Assembly: GCA_937888775.1 (NCBI GenBank)
Contig: CALAQT010000046.1
Span: forward strand, 1-12,582
Direction of reading: 5' to 3'
Length of the DNA stretch: 12,582 nt
Source: an uncultured Actinomycetes bacterium
GTDB lineage: Bacteria; Actinomycetota; Thermoleophilia; Solirubrobacterales; Solirubrobacteraceae
The position numbers and the translations under genes were made by a program. Positions 5,663-12,582 of the stretch are shown here, in pieces (position 1 is the stretch's first letter; every line of letters begins with the position of its first letter). Below the pieces are notes generated by a model that did not search any database, was not told the origin of the DNA, and was given only the letters and a program-made list of their open reading frames with translations.

Positions 5663-6546
5663 ATGGATCCTGAGGCTGGCTTGTTGCCGGCTTTCGTCGT
5701 TCTCTGCGAAGAGCTGAACTTCACGCGTGCGGCCGCGAAGCTCAACATCGCTCAGCCCACGCTCAGCCGCCAGATCAAGCAGCTCGAGACACAGGTCGGT
5801 GGCGCGCTGTTTGACCGCAACACACGGCACGTCTCGCTCACGCCTGCCGGGCATGCGCTGCTCGCGGGATCAAGACTCGCTTTGGCCGATATGGCGCGAG
5901 CCGTCGAGGATGCCCGCCGAGCCCTTCGTGGAGACCCCGGACGGCTGCGGGTCGGCGTGACCCTGTCCGGCGATGTCGACCTGGTGCCGTCCGTGCTTCG
6001 ACGCTTCCGCGAGCGTCACCCCACCGTAGAGGTGCTCGTCGACCGCGCGTCAACCGCCAGCCACGTCCACGATCTCCAACAAGGCGAAATCGACGCAGCT
6101 TCGTCCGCCTGCCGCTCGCCGACACCGACCTGCTTGAGGTCGTGCACATCCGCAGCGACAAGATGCTGATCGTCCTCCCAGCCGATCATCCGCTTGCGGG
6201 CCAACGAGTTATCGCAGTCGAGGACCTCAAAGACGAGCCGCTGATCATGTTCCCGCGCGAGCGAAGCGAAGGCCACTTCGACCACATCGCTCGACACATC
6301 AGGCCAACCATGGATCCCGCTGGCATTGTCTTCCAGCCCCGTCCCGACGAGGAGGCAATGATCGCCGCGGTCGGCGAGGGGGCCGGCTTTACCGTCGCGG
6401 CAGCACGCCGGATCGCGCAAACCCAGGTTCCCGGCACCATTGCGCTTCCCTTGGCGCCCCCGCTCCGAACCGATCTCGGCCTCGCCTGGCGGCTGAACAC
6501 ACCCCACGACCTAACCCGCTCATTCGCCGAACTCGCCCAGTCGTAG
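5663..6546 (+). pseudogene. LysR-family transcriptional regulator, single-base frameshift
   Basis: The N-terminus is a typical LysR winged helix-turn-helix (1-62: FVVLCEELNFTRAAAKLNIA, QPTLSRQIKQLE, GGALFDRNTRHVSLTPAG) followed by the linker helix and the first strand of the effector-binding domain (LRVGVTLSGDVDLVP). After GEIDAA (about 6099) the frame switches. One added T in the TT at 6100-6101 restores FVRLPLADTDLLEVVHIRSDK and continues to 6546 with DKMLIVLPADHPLAG, DEPLIMFPRE, AVGEGAGFTVAA and LGLAWR, giving a normal 294-residue LysR protein. As written, translation ends at 6169 (168 residues), keeping the DNA-binding domain but losing the ligand pocket. All the rest of the gene is intact, so this is either a recent mutation or a base-calling error. 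Targets are unknown; the usual divergent partner is absent. Confidence 0.8.
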
Positions 6547-6691
6547 CGGGCACCAGCCAGATCACGTCGCGGCCCAAGCACACAGCCAGACCGGCTTCGA
6601 CGGGCCAAGACGCCCGACCTCGTCCAACTCGGGCGGGTCGCACTCGACCCCCACCGCGCCCTTTGGAATTGAAAGAGGACTCTCGGCCTGA

Positions 6692-7417
6692 CAGGGTCAG
6701 ACTACGGCATGGATCGCGCGCTCGCGGTCGGGGGTGGCGCTGCTGTCGTTCAACCAGGGCTTGGTGCAACTGCATCTGCACTCAGGCACGAGCGACGCCG
6801 GGGCGTCGGGCTGGCGGTTCGGGCCGTCGGTCGCTGGCTCGGAGATGCGTCACCTCTTGGCGGCGTTCAACGGCGCCTTCAAGTTCTCAACGGGCTCAGG
6901 TGGCTTCATGTCCTAAGGCCGGGTGGCGGTGGCGCTGCGCAACGGGTTGGGGTCGGTCGTGACCTACAGCGACGGCAGCACCGACACCGGGTCCTGGGGT
7001 TCAGAGGTGCCGACGCCTGGACGGCGCGTCGTCTCGGTCCGCCAGAACCTGCCGTTGCTGATCGACAACGGCAGAGTTGCGTCGGACCTCGGCTGTCTGA
7101 GCTGCTGGGGCGCGACGCTCGGCGGCGTGGTCGATCCGGCTCGCTCCGCGCTGGGGATCACGGCCGACGGACGGCTGATCTGGACAGGCGGCGAGCACTT
7201 GATGGTGACCGCGCTCGCGGACGCGTTGCTTGGCGCCCGGGTCGTGCGCGCCGTCCAATTGGACATCAATCCCTACTGGGTCGCCGGCTACCTCTACGGG
7301 CACCGCGGCGGTAAGGGGCCGCTCGCGCCGGTGGCGGTCGTGGCCGGCCAGTCTGGGATCGCCGGGCAGTACCTGGCGCCGTGGAGCAGGGACTTCTTTA
7401 CGGTCGTGGCTCGGTGA
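6692..7417 (+). pseudogene. Phosphodiester glycosidase (NAGPA-like) family remnant
   Basis: From about 6707 the frame reads AWIARSRSGVALLSFNQGL, then LLAAFNGAFKF, GGFMS, a TAA stop at 6914-6916, and in the same frame GRVAVALRNG, RVVSVRQNLPLLIDNGR, WGATLGG, RSALGITADGRLIW, VRAVQLDINPYWV and YLAPWSRDFFTVVAR. This is the conserved core of the phosphodiester glycosidase family (the fold of the mammalian mannose-6-phosphate 'uncovering enzyme'). The stop replaces what is normally an aromatic residue (Y before GR; TAT/TAC to TAA). The N-terminal region expected in actinobacterial members, with signal or membrane anchor, is missing: an in-frame TGA lies at 6689 and no frame upstream resembles it. 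Two independent lesions make this a pseudogene. A GTG at 6923 could still start the C-terminal two-thirds. Its stop overlaps the GH79 start as GTGA. Confidence 0.75.
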
Positions 7418-8937
7418 GACGCCGGGTGGTAGCGGCGCTGGTTGCGGTCGGGCTGGCCGGCGGCCCGCTGGCTGTCAGCCAGAGCCTGGGCGACGCCCCT
7501 GCGAGGTTCCGCTCGGTCCAGGCGGACACGTTCGTGCGGATCCTGCCGGCGATGGTCGGAAGGCCGATCCAGCCGGGCTTCGCCGGGCTGTCGATCGAAT
7601 ACCCGGCGTTGCTCAGCTACGGCGGCGCTGATCCGCGCGCCCCGAACCCGGTGCTCGAACAGCTGATCCGCGACCTGGCCCCGGGTCAGTCCCCGGTGCT
7701 GCGAATCGGCGGCGACAGCACCGATCACACCTGGTGGCCGGTCGCCGGCGTGCCAAGACCACCGGGCGTCAGCTACGGCCTCTCGCCGCGGTGGCTGGCC
7801 GCCACCAGGGCGCTCGCCCAGGGAGTCGGCGCCCGGCTGATCCTCGGCGTCAACCTTGAGGCCAACGATGCCGCCGTTGCCGCGGCTGAGGGCCGCGCGC
7901 TGGTGTCGGGAATCGGGCGGCGCTACGTCCAAGCCCTGGAGATCGGCAATGAGAGCAACATGTACCGGAAGTTCACCTGCTATCGCACTCACGCCGGCGA
8001 CCCGATACGGGGACGGCCGCACAGCTACGGTCTCACGGCGTTCACCCGTCAGTTCTCGCAGATGCGTTCGCTGCTGGGCGCGATCCCGCTGGCCGGACCG
8101 ACAGTCGGAGACTACGCGTGGCTCAAGCACCTGCGCCCGTTCCTCGCTGCGCACCCAACGCTCGGAGTTGTCACGTTTCATCGCTACCCGCTCAACCGGT
8201 GCTTCACCCGCCCCGGCTCACCGTTGTATCCCTCGGTTTCTAACCTGCTGAGCCGAGGCGCCGCACGCGGACTGGCGCAGGGAATCGGTCCCTACGCGGC
8301 GATCGCTCACAGCGAAAGGGTCGCATTTCGCGTCGATGAGATGAACTCGGTCGCGTGTGGCGGCAAGGCAGGTGTAAGCAACACGTTCGCTTCCGCCCTG
8401 TGGGCAATGGATGCCCTGTTCGCAATGGCTCGCGCAGGTGCCGACGGCGTCAACATCCACACGTTCCCGGGCGCGCGCTACGCGCTGTTCACCTTCCAGC
8501 ACGGCCCGTCGGGATGGACCGGCACGGTGCACGCCGAGTACTACGGGCTGCTGATGTTCGCGCGGGCGGCGCCGCCCGGCTCTCGGCTGTTGTGGGTGAG
8601 GACCGCCGGTAGCGCCGCGGTGCGGGCGTGGGCGACGCGGTCGGCCGACGGCCGGATCCGCCTGGTCCTGATCGAGGCGGATCTGACCCATCGGCACATG
8701 ATCGCGATCCGCCAGCCATCGCACGCAACCGCCGCCAGCGTCGAGCGCCTGCAGGCGCCGAGCGCCACCGCGACCGCCGGCGTCACTTTGGCCGGCCAGA
8801 GCATCGCCGAGCGGACGCGCACGGGCACGCTCCGCGGGCCCGTCCGGTCCGGTACGCCGACGGCCTCAGGCGGCCGCTACGAGCTGGCGCTCCCGCCCGC
8901 CAGCGCGGCAATGGTCACGATCAGTCTCGGTCGCTGA
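7414..8937 (+). CDS. Secreted glycoside hydrolase, family 79-like (beta-glucuronidase/heparanase type)
   Basis: From the GTG at 7414, which overlaps the upstream stop as GTGA, the protein is 507 residues and begins with a signal peptide (RRR then hydrophobic VVAALVAVGLAGG). The open frame reaches back to a GTG at 7381, but that would put 11 extra residues before the signal. The catalytic region is a clan GH-A (beta/alpha)8 barrel: GLSIEYP near the start, VLRIGGDSTDHTWW, then EIGNES with the general acid/base Glu (E180 of the 507) and FRVDEMNS with the nucleophile Glu (E309). A C-terminal beta domain from about 390 matches the GH79 C-terminal type. Both catalytic glutamates are present and there is no lesion. 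GH79 enzymes cleave beta-glucuronides and related uronic or methylated uronic residues from glycans; the exact substrate cannot be told. The gene follows a broken phosphodiester glycosidase and precedes a CHRD lipoprotein. Confidence 0.85.
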   Translation: MRRRVVAALVAVGLAGGPLAVSQSLGDAPARFRSVQADTFVRILPAMVGRPIQPGFAGLSIEYPALLSYGGADPRAPNPVLEQLIRDLAPGQSPVLRIGGDSTDHTWWPVAGVPRPPGVSYGLSPRWLAATRALAQGVGARLILGVNLEANDAAVAAAEGRALVSGIGRRYVQALEIGNESNMYRKFTCYRTHAGDPIRGRPHSYGLTAFTRQFSQMRSLLGAIPLAGPTVGDYAWLKHLRPFLAAHPTLGVVTFHRYPLNRCFTRPGSPLYPSVSNLLSRGAARGLAQGIGPYAAIAHSERVAFRVDEMNSVACGGKAGVSNTFASALWAMDALFAMARAGADGVNIHTFPGARYALFTFQHGPSGWTGTVHAEYYGLLMFARAAPPGSRLLWVRTAGSAAVRAWATRSADGRIRLVLIEADLTHRHMIAIRQPSHATAASVERLQAPSATATAGVTLAGQSIAERTRTGTLRGPVRSGTPTASGGRYELALPPASAAMVTISLGR

Positions 8938-8984
8938 GCCGCACGTCCGAGTTACCCACACGACAACAACCCAAGGGTCCTGAA

Positions 8985-9449
8985 ATGCATTCAAAGCCAT
9001 TGCTCCCGGCACTCGCGATCGTGGCGCTGTGCGTCGCCGCGTGCGGAAGCTCCGGTCCCCGTGTGGCCGGCGCCTCGTCGTCGGTCTCGCACACCCGGCC
9101 GACCCAGATCTACCGAGTGCGTCTCGGCGGCGGGGCCGAGACGCCGCCCGGGGCTCCGCTGGGCCAAGGGGACGCGATCATCTCGTTCCACGGCGACTCG
9201 GTGATCTGCTGGCGATTCGCTCACCTACACGGATTCACCGACGCAACCTACGCGCACATCCAGGCCGGGACCAACGGGCGCTCCGGCGCCGTCGTCGTTG
9301 CGCTGTCGACCGCGCCGCGGCTGCATCACCAGGGCTGCGTCTCGGTCAGCCCAACGCTGGGCAAGGCGATCATGAGCAAGCCGAGCGGCTACTACGTCAA
9401 CATCCACAGCCTCCGCTATCCGGCAGGAGCCGTCCGCGCCCAACTTTGA
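8985..9449 (+). CDS. CHRD-domain lipoprotein
   Basis: A 154-residue exported protein starting at the ATG at 8985 (AAGGG seven bases upstream); the frame extends further back only as a shadow of the GH79 gene. The signal peptide ends in lipobox VAAC with C20 lipidated, followed by a Ser-rich linker. Residues about 42-154 are a CHRD domain, with ETPPGAPLGQGDA, a central FAHLHGFTDATYAHIQAG, and a final GYYVNIHSLRYPAGAVRAQL, all typical. C75 and C118 may pair. CHRD proteins are extracellular beta domains of unknown biochemical role. The gene lies 47 bases after the GH79 stop on the same strand and is probably cotranscribed with it. It converges on the Asp-box gene with only 37 bases between the stops. 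Confidence 0.85.
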   Translation: MHSKPLLPALAIVALCVAACGSSGPRVAGASSSVSHTRPTQIYRVRLGGGAETPPGAPLGQGDAIISFHGDSVICWRFAHLHGFTDATYAHIQAGTNGRSGAVVVALSTAPRLHHQGCVSVSPTLGKAIMSKPSGYYVNIHSLRYPAGAVRAQL

Positions 9450-9486
9450 GGCTGGGACCGTGGTGGTCGCTCCACTGCGACCCGCA

Positions 9487-10857
9487 TTAAGGAAGCGACA
9501 CCGTTACGGTTGCGGCGAAGATCTCGGATTTCTTGCTGGCTGGTGGTGTGGCGCTGCCCCAGCTGACGACGAGATGGTCCGGCGGCCAGCTCGAGATGCC
9601 GAAGGTATCTCCGGGCCATACGCCGCGGTTACCGAACGCGCTCGACAGTTGGGTGGGGGCGGAGATCCAGCCGTGTTTCGTGGAGAACGCGCGTAGGTAT
9701 TGCGCGTATCCTCGCTGGTCGTTGTCGGAGTGCCAGCTGATGTAGGCGATGCCGGCGCCAGCGCCGGTGACCTCGGTGATATGCGGCACGTCGAGTCGGT
9801 TGGTCGGTACCTGGATCGGCGCGGACCAGCGCCGGCCGTGGTCGATCGAGAATGCCAGCCAGCCGGTGTCGGTCGCAGCTCCGGCAGGAGTCCGGCCTTG
9901 GGTGTCCCACGTCGCGTAAAGGTTGTCGGCGGAGTCGAGTGAGATGTCGCCGTCGATCCACCACTCCGTGGGCGACATCGTTCCGGCCTGCTGGCCAACC
10001 CTGACCGGCCGTGACCAGGTGCTTCCCTGGTCGAGCGACGACGTGAAGTAGCTGTAGGCCGGTCCCAGCTTGTCGGTGCTGGCGTTGGTGATCTGATACC
10101 CCTGGTAGAGGACGTCGATCCGCCCGCTTGGCTCCACGACGAGCGGCGCGCTGTCAGCACCGCCGGCGGGAAAGCCAGGACTCAGGTATGACATCGGGCC
10201 GAACGTCTTCCCGCGGTTGCTCGATTTCTGGATCACGACGTTGAGGTCGCCGTTGGCAAACGAGCAGCTCCCTGATTTGGAGCACAAGTACTTGATCGAG
10301 GAGCGGTTGGGACCGTAATCCCACGTGACGTAGACCGTGCCCCGCGGCCCGACGGCGATAAAGTCGGCATCGCCCCAATTCTTGGCGCGAGGCGGGGTCA
10401 GAGCAGCCACCTGAGCAAACGTCGCGCCATGATCGAATGAGGCTGCCACGACCGGGTAGGACCGGTCGGGGCCGTGGAGCATAAACGAGGCATACACCGT
10501 GCCGTCGGGCGCGACGGCGACCGCGGGATCGTCAGCACCCGCGTGGACGGAGCCCGGCAGCGAGATTGCTCTGCTATAGCCGTGACCGCCGTCGGTTGAG
10601 CGCGCGAAGCCGATTCCGCCACACCCCGTCCAGGCCTCATATACGTAGCCAAGCTTGGGGTCGACAGCCTGGTGGACCTCGGCGTTCTGGCCCCCGCAGG
10701 AAGCACTCAGCTCGGTGTTCGCCCCGATCTTGTAGCCTGCCTTGCCGCCAAACGCCCGGCTTGTCGCAAGCAGCGCCATCGCGGTGGCGATGATCCCCAA
10801 CCCGCACAGCGTCAACAGCAATCTGATCTGGCGGTAGCTCACATTCTTGCCCAGCAT
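9487..10857 (-). CDS. Secreted sialidase-fold protein with five Asp-box (BNR) repeats
   Basis: A 456-residue protein with an N-terminal signal or anchor helix (about 11-31, LLLTLCGLGIIATAMALLA). The rest is a beta-propeller marked by Asp-boxes S-x-D-x-G-x-x-[FWY] at 87-94 (STDGGHGY), 140-147 (SFDHGATF), 212-219 (SSNRGKTF, Asp replaced by Asn), 274-281 (SLDQGSTW) and 337-344 (SIDHGRRW). Between them recur VAPDGTVYASF / VGPRGTVYVTW strands. Cysteines at 54, 79, 192 and 198 suggest two disulfides. The sialidase superfamily includes true exo-sialidases, but the arginine triad cannot be confirmed by eye, so enzymatic activity is uncertain and a structural or binding propeller is equally possible. 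The start is the ATG at 10857, without a strong Shine-Dalgarno. It is monocistronic and convergent with the CHRD gene. Confidence 0.8.
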   Translation of the reverse strand: MLGKNVSYRQIRLLLTLCGLGIIATAMALLATSRAFGGKAGYKIGANTELSASCGGQNAEVHQAVDPKLGYVYEAWTGCGGIGFARSTDGGHGYSRAISLPGSVHAGADDPAVAVAPDGTVYASFMLHGPDRSYPVVAASFDHGATFAQVAALTPPRAKNWGDADFIAVGPRGTVYVTWDYGPNRSSIKYLCSKSGSCSFANGDLNVVIQKSSNRGKTFGPMSYLSPGFPAGGADSAPLVVEPSGRIDVLYQGYQITNASTDKLGPAYSYFTSSLDQGSTWSRPVRVGQQAGTMSPTEWWIDGDISLDSADNLYATWDTQGRTPAGAATDTGWLAFSIDHGRRWSAPIQVPTNRLDVPHITEVTGAGAGIAYISWHSDNDQRGYAQYLRAFSTKHGWISAPTQLSSAFGNRGVWPGDTFGISSWPPDHLVVSWGSATPPASKKSEIFAATVTVSLP

Positions 10858-10959
10858 TCATGGGTCCCGGTCGTTTGATGCGGCGCCGAGGAGCAGGTCC
10901 ACCAAAAGGCTCGGATCACACGGATTGCCAGCGCGCGATCCATCGCAGTGTCGTAGACA

Positions 10960-10989
10960 GCGGTGACTTGGCGAAATATCGATCACCGC
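10960..10989. promoter_or_regulatory. Inverted repeat upstream of the Asp-box gene
   Basis: GCGGTGA (10960-10966) and TCACCGC (10983-10989) are perfect inverse arms separated by 16 bases, about 100 bases upstream of the gene starting at 10857. The left arm continues as GGTGAC, the same half-site as in the dyad at 3870-3908. It could be an operator; a short match in GC-rich DNA can also arise by chance. Confidence 0.25.
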
Positions 10990-11059
10990 CGGGGCCGCGT
11001 CATCCGTAGCCAACCCACGATCCGCTGCGGAGTACCCGCGTGGGACTGTTGTCGCTGAA

Positions 11060-11097
11060 GATCGGGCTGGCCCGACTGCAGTCGGGCCAGCCCGATC
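11060..11097. terminator. 38-bp perfect palindrome, probable terminator of the 11142-11771 gene
   Basis: The two 17-base arms, GATCGGGCTGGCCCGAC and its complement, flank TGCA, so the whole 38 bases are self-complementary. It starts 44 bases past the stop of the minus-strand gene and lies upstream of the minus-strand Asp-box gene, the place where a transcript would need to end. Neither side carries a T-run (minus continues CTTCAGC), so it would be a U-less terminator. The exact symmetry also allows a DNA-binding role. Confidence 0.65.
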
Positions 11098-11141
11098 ACG
11101 ATCTTGGCGGCTGCGCCGTCCGGGAGCGGCGCTCGTGTGGT

Positions 11142-11771
11142 CTAGAACCCCGGTCGCCCGAGCCCTGGGCCGCCGTGCGGCCAGCCGATTCCTGTTTGGG
11201 TGAGCATGGAATCGATCCGGCTTGGGAGAGCCGCCAGGCGTTGCTGCTCCTGCTGGCTGGTGATCAGTCCGCTGGAGACCTCCTTGTCCAGACGGCTCTT
11301 GGCGGCCGCCAGAATCGCTGCCTTGAGGCCGACGACCGACTTGCCCGACGTCGAGGACGCTATCTGCGAGAGCGATTTGCCCGCCGCGAGTTCGCCGTGC
11401 AGCGTGGGTTCACTGATCCCGAGGTATTGCGCCGCGGCCGCGTCGTGGCCGCCAAATCCGCCCCCGCCGAATCGATGGCCGAAGAACGGAACCCCGTTGC
11501 CCTCCGCAATGCGCTGCTTAATCGCGTTCGCTTGGGCTTGGCTCAGTTGACCCGCGGCGACCGCGGCGTCGATCCGGTCATTCATCGCCGCCTTCATCGC
11601 CGAGGTCAGCGCGCTGGGTGAGACATTCAGATGCTTGGCAACATCATCGATGTATGCCTGACGACTGGACGAGCCGGCGATCTGCGTTGCGGCGACGGCT
11701 CCACCGGCGCCGCCAAGCAACACCAAGCCGGTTGCGCCGAGTACGAGCTTCCGGTTCAAGAACGATTTCAA
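11142..11771 (-). CDS. Small secreted two-repeat protein of unknown function
   Basis: A 209-residue protein. The start is a TTG at 11771 with AGGGA about seven bases upstream. The N-terminus is basic then hydrophobic (KLVLGATGLVLLGGAGGAVAA), a signal peptide with possible cleavage after AVAA. The mature part has two related helical segments, 38-88 (YIDDVAKHLNVSPSALTSAM, then LSQAQANAIKQRI) and 116-186 (YLGISEPTLHGELAAGKSL, then LITSQQEQQRLAALPSRI). They are separated by a Gly/His/Phe-rich linker (92-109) and followed by a Gly/Pro tail (196-209). Similar Gly-rich exported proteins with paired 'LG[IV]S...L...G..t..Q' units are frequent in actinobacteria as hypothetical proteins. The gene stands alone, with a long palindrome after it. 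I do not assign a function. Confidence 0.8.
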   Translation of the reverse strand: MKSFLNRKLVLGATGLVLLGGAGGAVAATQIAGSSSRQAYIDDVAKHLNVSPSALTSAMKAAMNDRIDAAVAAGQLSQAQANAIKQRIAEGNGVPFFGHRFGGGGFGGHDAAAAQYLGISEPTLHGELAAGKSLSQIASSTSGKSVVGLKAAILAAAKSRLDKEVSSGLITSQQEQQRLAALPSRIDSMLTQTGIGWPHGGPGLGRPGF

Positions 11772-12038
11772 TGTTGGTCCCTTTTCGTGCGGTGAATAGG
11801 CCCCGCAGTGAACCGGGCTGGGCTGAACGCGGGTTTGATCACTCTGAAGAAGCGCGTAAGCGCCCCATGCTCGCGGTTGATTGGCCGCGCGCGGTGGCGC
11901 CTGGAGTCAAGCGACCCGGCGGTCTCGCCGCGGAGGTCTGCTTTGTGAGCAATTTCAAATCGGGCTCGAACCCGACACTCGGTCCCAACAGCGTCGTGCT
12001 TCATCCGCTGCTGGTGGTTGTGTGGGTTTGGCCGGAGT

Positions 12039-12427
12039 TCAGGAGCTGTTGGCGATGAGCGTGGAGGCGATCCGGCCGGCGAACACGGAGCCGGCCATCG
12101 CCGTGACCATCCAGAGCCACATCTGGCCGGTGCCCGCGAGCGCGTAGGGGAGCGTGAACACGAAGGGTCAGCGGCTTCCACGAGGGCGCGCCGTCGGTGT
12201 TGAGGCTCTAGTGGAGCGCCTGGGCCCCACACGAGCCACCCAAATGCGTCGTACCCGGGCCGCACTCCCGTCAGCATGACAAACAGGATCGCGACCAGCA
12301 GCACGAGCCGTGCAACGAGCACCGCGCTGTGCTTGAAGGCCGGCATCGCGAAGCGGCGGCGCGCAGCGGTGTGGTCGACCGTCGCCGGCAGCAAGACCGA
12401 CGAGCCTGCGATCGCTTGCTCCGACAC
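12039..12427 (-). pseudogene. Remnant of a multipass membrane protein with two frameshifts and a stop
   Basis: From a GTG at 12427 the frame reads a basic/polar N-terminus, a membrane helix (about 34-55, AVLVARLVLLVAILFVMLTG) and RPGYDAFGWLVWG. Removing one base from the three-base run at 12222-12224 continues with QALH, an amber TAG at 12208-12210 where W is expected, then SLNTDGAPSWKPLT. Removing one base from the run at 12165-12167 continues FVFTLPYALAGTGQMWLWMV and ends AGRIASTLIANSS with a TGA at 12039. The pattern PGYDxFGWLVWG..LHW.LNT.GAPSWKPL.F.FTLPYALAG resembles the N-terminal part of large actinobacterial membrane proteins, possibly GT-C-type glycosyltransferases. Those are several hundred residues longer, so the 3' part is also missing. 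The minus frame that stays open to 11768 is otherwise shadow. Family identity is from memory and tentative; the decay itself is clear. Confidence 0.6.
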
Positions 12428-12435
12428 GAACAGCG

Positions 12436-12462
12436 TCTGACCCTAACGGACCGCCCGTCAGA
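12436..12462. repeat. Short inverted repeat upstream of the membrane-protein remnant
   Basis: TCTGAC (12436-12441) and GTCAGA (12457-12462) are inverse arms, and the overlapping pair CCTAA/TTAGG forms an alternative. It lies directly upstream of the GTG at 12427, where an operator or 5' leader hairpin could be. The remaining bases to the window end show no gene. Confidence 0.25.
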
Positions 12463-12582
12463 TTAGGCTACTTGCCGCGGAAAAACGGCTCTCCTCTCCG
12501 TTTGGGGGTGACTCGCGCGACGCTACAGCCGCGAATCTCCTGCTAACCGGCGGTTTCTGAAGCGCAGCTGCAGCGTTGAAAG

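Noticed and set aside
4999..5854. Minus-strand frames containing a TALPRYRA peptide repeat
   Set aside because: The peptide repeat is simply the translated octamer DNA array; these frames oppose the VC0807-like and LysR coding sequence.
6611..6635. Terminator after the LysR gene
   Set aside because: CGCCCGA/TCGGGCG forms a 7-bp stem with an 11-base loop but has no T-run and a weak position, so it was not called.
7294..8181. 295-residue minus-strand frame opposite the GH79 gene
   Set aside because: It is a shadow of a gene with clear catalytic motifs on the plus strand.
11768..12427. A single 219-residue minus-strand protein
   Set aside because: Only the first ~70 residues look like protein; the rest is shadow sequence after a frameshift, and the true continuation lies in other frames.

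Overview
This is GC-rich DNA with GTG and TTG starts, leaderless-looking genes and a set of secreted or lipoprotein families (CHRD lipoprotein, GH79 hydrolase, phosphodiester glycosidase, 'FPDP' lipoprotein). That set points to a high-GC actinobacterium, most likely a Thermoleophilia/Solirubrobacterales-type soil organism. The lineage is inferred from family content only; no rRNA or other marker gene is present.

Layout. (1) 30-1154 (-): a CHASE3-HAMP membrane sensor that stops just as a PAS domain begins, preceded by a leader able to fold into a compact branched RNA. (2) 1324-2010: no convincing gene, two strong hairpins. (3) 2011-3854 (-): an intact OmpR-type response regulator and histidine kinase with a 4-base overlap. 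(4) 3855-3931: a divergent control region with a nested, perfectly symmetrical dyad. (5) 3932-4480 (+): a lipoprotein with duplicated Cys/FPDP halves. (6) 4477-7417 (+): a decayed tract with a short orphan ORF, a frameshifted VC0807-like membrane protein, a seven-copy 8-bp tandem repeat, a frameshifted LysR regulator, and a 5'-truncated, nonsense-interrupted phosphodiester glycosidase. (7) 7414-9449 (+): an intact GH79-type glycoside hydrolase and a CHRD lipoprotein. (8) 9487-10857 (-): a secreted five-Asp-box sialidase-fold protein. (9) 11142-11771 (-): a small secreted repeat protein with a 38-bp perfect palindrome downstream. (10) 12039-12427 (-): remains of a multipass membrane protein carrying two frameshifts and a stop.

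How it fits together. The two-component pair faces the lipoprotein across one symmetrical operator, so the regulator probably controls itself and the lipoprotein. The lipoprotein stop overlaps an ATG that opens only a remnant ORF, which suggests a lost downstream partner. The glycosidase remnant, GH79 enzyme, CHRD lipoprotein and Asp-box protein form an extracellular, glycan-oriented neighbourhood, though their substrates cannot be read from sequence.

The most notable overall signal is uneven decay. Four reading frames carry single-base homopolymer indels, in-frame stops or missing ends, while the genes between them look intact. I found no CRISPR array, tRNA, rRNA, transposase or phage gene.
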